Source: Pseudomonas tructae
GTDB lineage: Bacteria > Pseudomonadota > Gammaproteobacteria > Pseudomonadales > Pseudomonadaceae
Reading direction: 5' to 3'
Assembly: GCF_004214895.1 (NCBI RefSeq)
Contig: NZ_CP035952.1
Location: 3,544,501 to 3,608,500, forward strand
Length of the DNA: 64,000 bases
Shown here in pieces: positions 62,476 through 64,000 of the stretch (its first letter is position 1; each line of letters starts with the position of its first letter). Below the pieces are notes generated by a model, which saw only the letters and a program-made list of their open reading frames with translations, was not told the DNA's origin and made no database searches. The translations under genes were made by a program, and so were the position numbers.

Positions 62476-62886
62476 TTACTCGACCGGAGCCTGAGCAGGC
62501 AGCTGCCGCTGGTGCAGGCGCTCCTTCAGTTCGTAGCCCATGAGCGGCCAGAGCTTGGCGACGGCGTTGTCGCGGGCGATCTTGCGGCCAATCTCGGCGT
62601 CGAAGTTCTCCGGACTGGCGCAGGCACTTTCCCCGGTGACGGTGAAACCGTTGCGCAGCACCAGAACACAGAAGGTCAGCAGGTCCAGGGCAGCTGGGGT
62701 TGCCTGCCACTCAGGACCACGAGTGATACCAACCAAAGCCTCGGTGGCGGTGAAGTAATGCTCACTGGCGATATTGGCTTGGAGGTCGGCGGGGGTGACG
62801 CGCGGCGCGGTCAGGCCCTTGGCCTGGATTTCCAGTTCGATTGCTTGGTCAGTCACGGGGATTGCCTCGGTGGTGGTGGAACTCAT
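62476..62886 (-). CDS. Gp49-like phage protein
   Basis: A 136-residue protein matching the phage Gp49-like family: DLLTFCVLVLRNGFTVTGES, then AVAKLWPLMGYELKERL. Function unknown; common near lysis or early-late genes of Pseudomonas phages. Its start overlaps the upstream gene's stop by four bases (62883-62886). Confidence 0.75.
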   Translation of the reverse strand: MSSTTTEAIPVTDQAIELEIQAKGLTAPRVTPADLQANIASEHYFTATEALVGITRGPEWQATPAALDLLTFCVLVLRNGFTVTGESACASPENFDAEIGRKIARDNAVAKLWPLMGYELKERLHQRQLPAQAPVE

Positions 62887-63110
62887 CGCGCATACCAGGT
62901 CATCTGGTAGCAGCGTGCGTCAGCGGGGATCTTGGACATGGGCCAGCGCAGGCAGTCCATGTGCTTGCGCTCCGGCCTGGTACTGCTCACCCGGAGCGTC
63001 TGGACCAGGTATGCAGACCCGGCGGCGGTGGTGATGTAGTCACCGACCTGGATGCCTTCGGCGCCGTCGACGTAGAGCTTGCATGGCGTGTATGGCTGTC
63101 TGCGGCTCAT
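62883..63110 (-). CDS. Small phage protein (75 aa)
   Basis: Starts MSRRQPYTPCKLYVDG at 63110 and overlaps the endolysin stop by ATGA (63107-63110) and the Gp49 start by four bases. Basic, with several Tyr/Trp. No family is recognised. Position within the tightly coupled lysis operon supports it as real. Confidence 0.65.
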   Translation of the reverse strand: MSRRQPYTPCKLYVDGAEGIQVGDYITTAAGSAYLVQTLRVSSTRPERKHMDCLRWPMSKIPADARCYQMTWYAR

Positions 63111-63529
63111 GCCAGCGCCCTTCGGACACCTTCAGAGATCACGGCATCACTGTAGGGATTGCCGCCGTTCTCATGGGCAATGATTGCGACCACGAAGCCC
63201 TTCAGCACTGCCGGGTCGGTGAGTTTGATCGTGGCGCCAGGCTTACTGCCGATCCGGGATTCAACGGAGCGAACGTAGGCGGCGGTGTCGTTCTCATTGC
63301 TCGGCGCCCAGCGGGCGATGATCTTGGCAACCGTGTTCAGGCCATAAACCCGCTGGTAGGTCTGGAGCAGTTTGCCCAGGGCGCGGATGCCATTCTCTGG
63401 AGTGTCGAAGCGAGCGAATCGCGGCTTGTCGACGCCCTGCTCGATGCCGAGTTGCCCTGACCACTTGTTGGACGGGCTGTAGTCGATGTTGCCCGGGTTG
63501 TTGTTCCGGATGCCGCGCGGGGTGCTCAT
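63107..63529 (-). CDS. Phage endolysin-like protein (NNNPGNI type)
   Basis: A 140-residue protein started at MSTPRGIRNNNPGNI (63529), which overlaps the holin stop by ATGA. The NNNPGNI opening and later FDTPENGIRALGKLLQTY and GFVVAIIAHENGG fit a family annotated as phage structural protein or muralytic enzyme. As the gene after the holin and before the spanins, it is most likely the endolysin. The catalytic residues are not certain. Confidence 0.7.
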   Translation of the reverse strand: MSTPRGIRNNNPGNIDYSPSNKWSGQLGIEQGVDKPRFARFDTPENGIRALGKLLQTYQRVYGLNTVAKIIARWAPSNENDTAAYVRSVESRIGSKPGATIKLTDPAVLKGFVVAIIAHENGGNPYSDAVISEGVRRALA

Positions 63530-63861
63530 TGATCGGCTCCCTTGGTTGGCAGCTTGAATGCCGCGAACCGGTCGGCCAGGTCGGCGATCTTCTTCACACC
63601 AATGAAGCCAATGCCGCCACCGAGGCCGGCAGCCAGATTCTGTGGAAACCCAAAGTACTCCAGCAGCGGGAATGCCCCGGCAGTAAGTAACGTGCAGAGG
63701 GAAGCCTCCAGGGCTGCCTGCCTGCGCGTGCCGCCGCCGTAGATGATCCGCAGTGCGGCCATCACGAACGAAAGGCAGCCGGCGTAGATCAGCGGCGCAT
63801 GCTGGCTCAACCACGCAAGGGCTATCGCCCAGGTGTCTGGTTTATCTGGCATGTTTGGCAT
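63526..63861 (-). CDS. Holin (lambda S-like)
   Basis: A 111-residue protein from MPNMPDKPD (63861). Three hydrophobic segments are seen (about 17-35, 45-65, 70-85), ending in a basic tail, as in lambda S-type holins. GAGAGGGG lies 8-9 bases before the first start. A second start three codons later (63852) could give a shorter form, the dual-start pattern of lambda S. The gene opens the lysis operon and is followed by the endolysin with an ATGA overlap. Confidence 0.8.
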   Translation of the reverse strand: MPNMPDKPDTWAIALAWLSQHAPLIYAGCLSFVMAALRIIYGGGTRRQAALEASLCTLLTAGAFPLLEYFGFPQNLAAGLGGGIGFIGVKKIADLADRFAAFKLPTKGADQ

Positions 63862-63896
63862 TCTCGATATCCCCTCTCCGGGGCAGAAACAACAAA

Positions 63897-63914
63897 CCCC
63901 GCTCGAGGGCGGGG
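63897..63914 (-). terminator. Terminator hairpin upstream of holin (1)
   Basis: A perfect CCCCGC/GCGGGG stem lies between the holin start and the next upstream region. On the minus strand it is followed by TTTGTTGTTT, a fair intrinsic terminator. Confidence 0.7.
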
Positions 63915-63936
63915 TCTGGGTGATTAGATGAGCAAC

Positions 63937-63960
63937 AAAAAACCCGCTCAATGGCGGGTT
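63937..63960 (-). terminator. Terminator hairpin upstream of holin (2)
   Basis: A stem AACCCGC/GCGGGTT followed on the minus strand by TTTTTT. Together with the first hairpin it should stop transcription from genes to the right, so lysis genes likely depend on antitermination or a later promoter. Confidence 0.75.
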
Positions 63961-64000
63961 TCTGTGCTTTGTCCGTAGCTCTGGACAGTGGTTAAAAGGT

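Overview
The window looks like a Pseudomonas chromosome of the P. putida/P. fluorescens type. The protein families, the REP-like palindromes built on GCGGGCTTGCCCCGCGAT, the tsd, mod and FecI/FecR/TonB modules and the overall codon use all point that way. This is a judgement from reading the sequence; no search was run.

Positions 1-33.9 kb are host chromosome. A permease and ATPase end an ABC uptake operon. An oxidative-stress block follows (ahpC, ahpF, gor) with an OxyR-like site before ahpC. Then come galU, a thiosulfate dehydrogenase pair (tsdB-tsdA) behind a striking triple half-site repeat, a nitronate monooxygenase, modABC behind a textbook ModE operator, a type IB topoisomerase, a CsrA paralog, and a histidine kinase / KaiC-like ATPase / CheY-like operon. 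After tRNA-Leu(UAA) come DoxX, an SRAP protein, a diguanylate cyclase, small envelope proteins, acetyltransferases and an AraC regulator. An orphan phage tail-collar gene sits behind a LexA box. A SLATT-like membrane protein and a FecI-FecR-TonB receptor iron-uptake module close this part.

From about 33.99 kb the chromosome carries two elements stacked at one tRNA-Cys site. Direct repeats made of the tRNA-Cys 3' half plus its terminator lie at 33990-34097 and 37305-37414. Element 1 (about 3.3 kb) is a wreck. It keeps an intact beta-helix tailspike, but its spanin, GH19 endolysin and integrase are all broken.

Element 2 runs from 37.4 kb past the right edge and appears to be an intact podovirus prophage, read almost wholly on the minus strand. 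From right to left it holds holin, endolysin, nested spanin genes, small and large terminase, portal, Bbp19-like protein, scaffold, major capsid, Bbp16-like cement protein, two tail tubular proteins, Gp13-like protein, three ejection proteins, an immunity locus, and tail-fibre genes ending in an SGNH-esterase fibre. The head resembles Bordetella phage BPP-1 and the tail tube resembles T7.

The most notable system is at 41.5-43.9 kb. A divergent pair of small ribbon-helix-helix repressors (Arc-like and Mnt-like) flanks a palindromic operator. The Arc-like gene leads into a BRO-N antirepressor and a KilA-N protein, and a small membrane protein sits where phage P22 carries sieA. This matches the layout and genomic position of P22's immI region, but in an otherwise unrelated podovirus. 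The phage integrase, lysis-lysogeny repressor and intact tRNA-Cys should lie to the right of the window.
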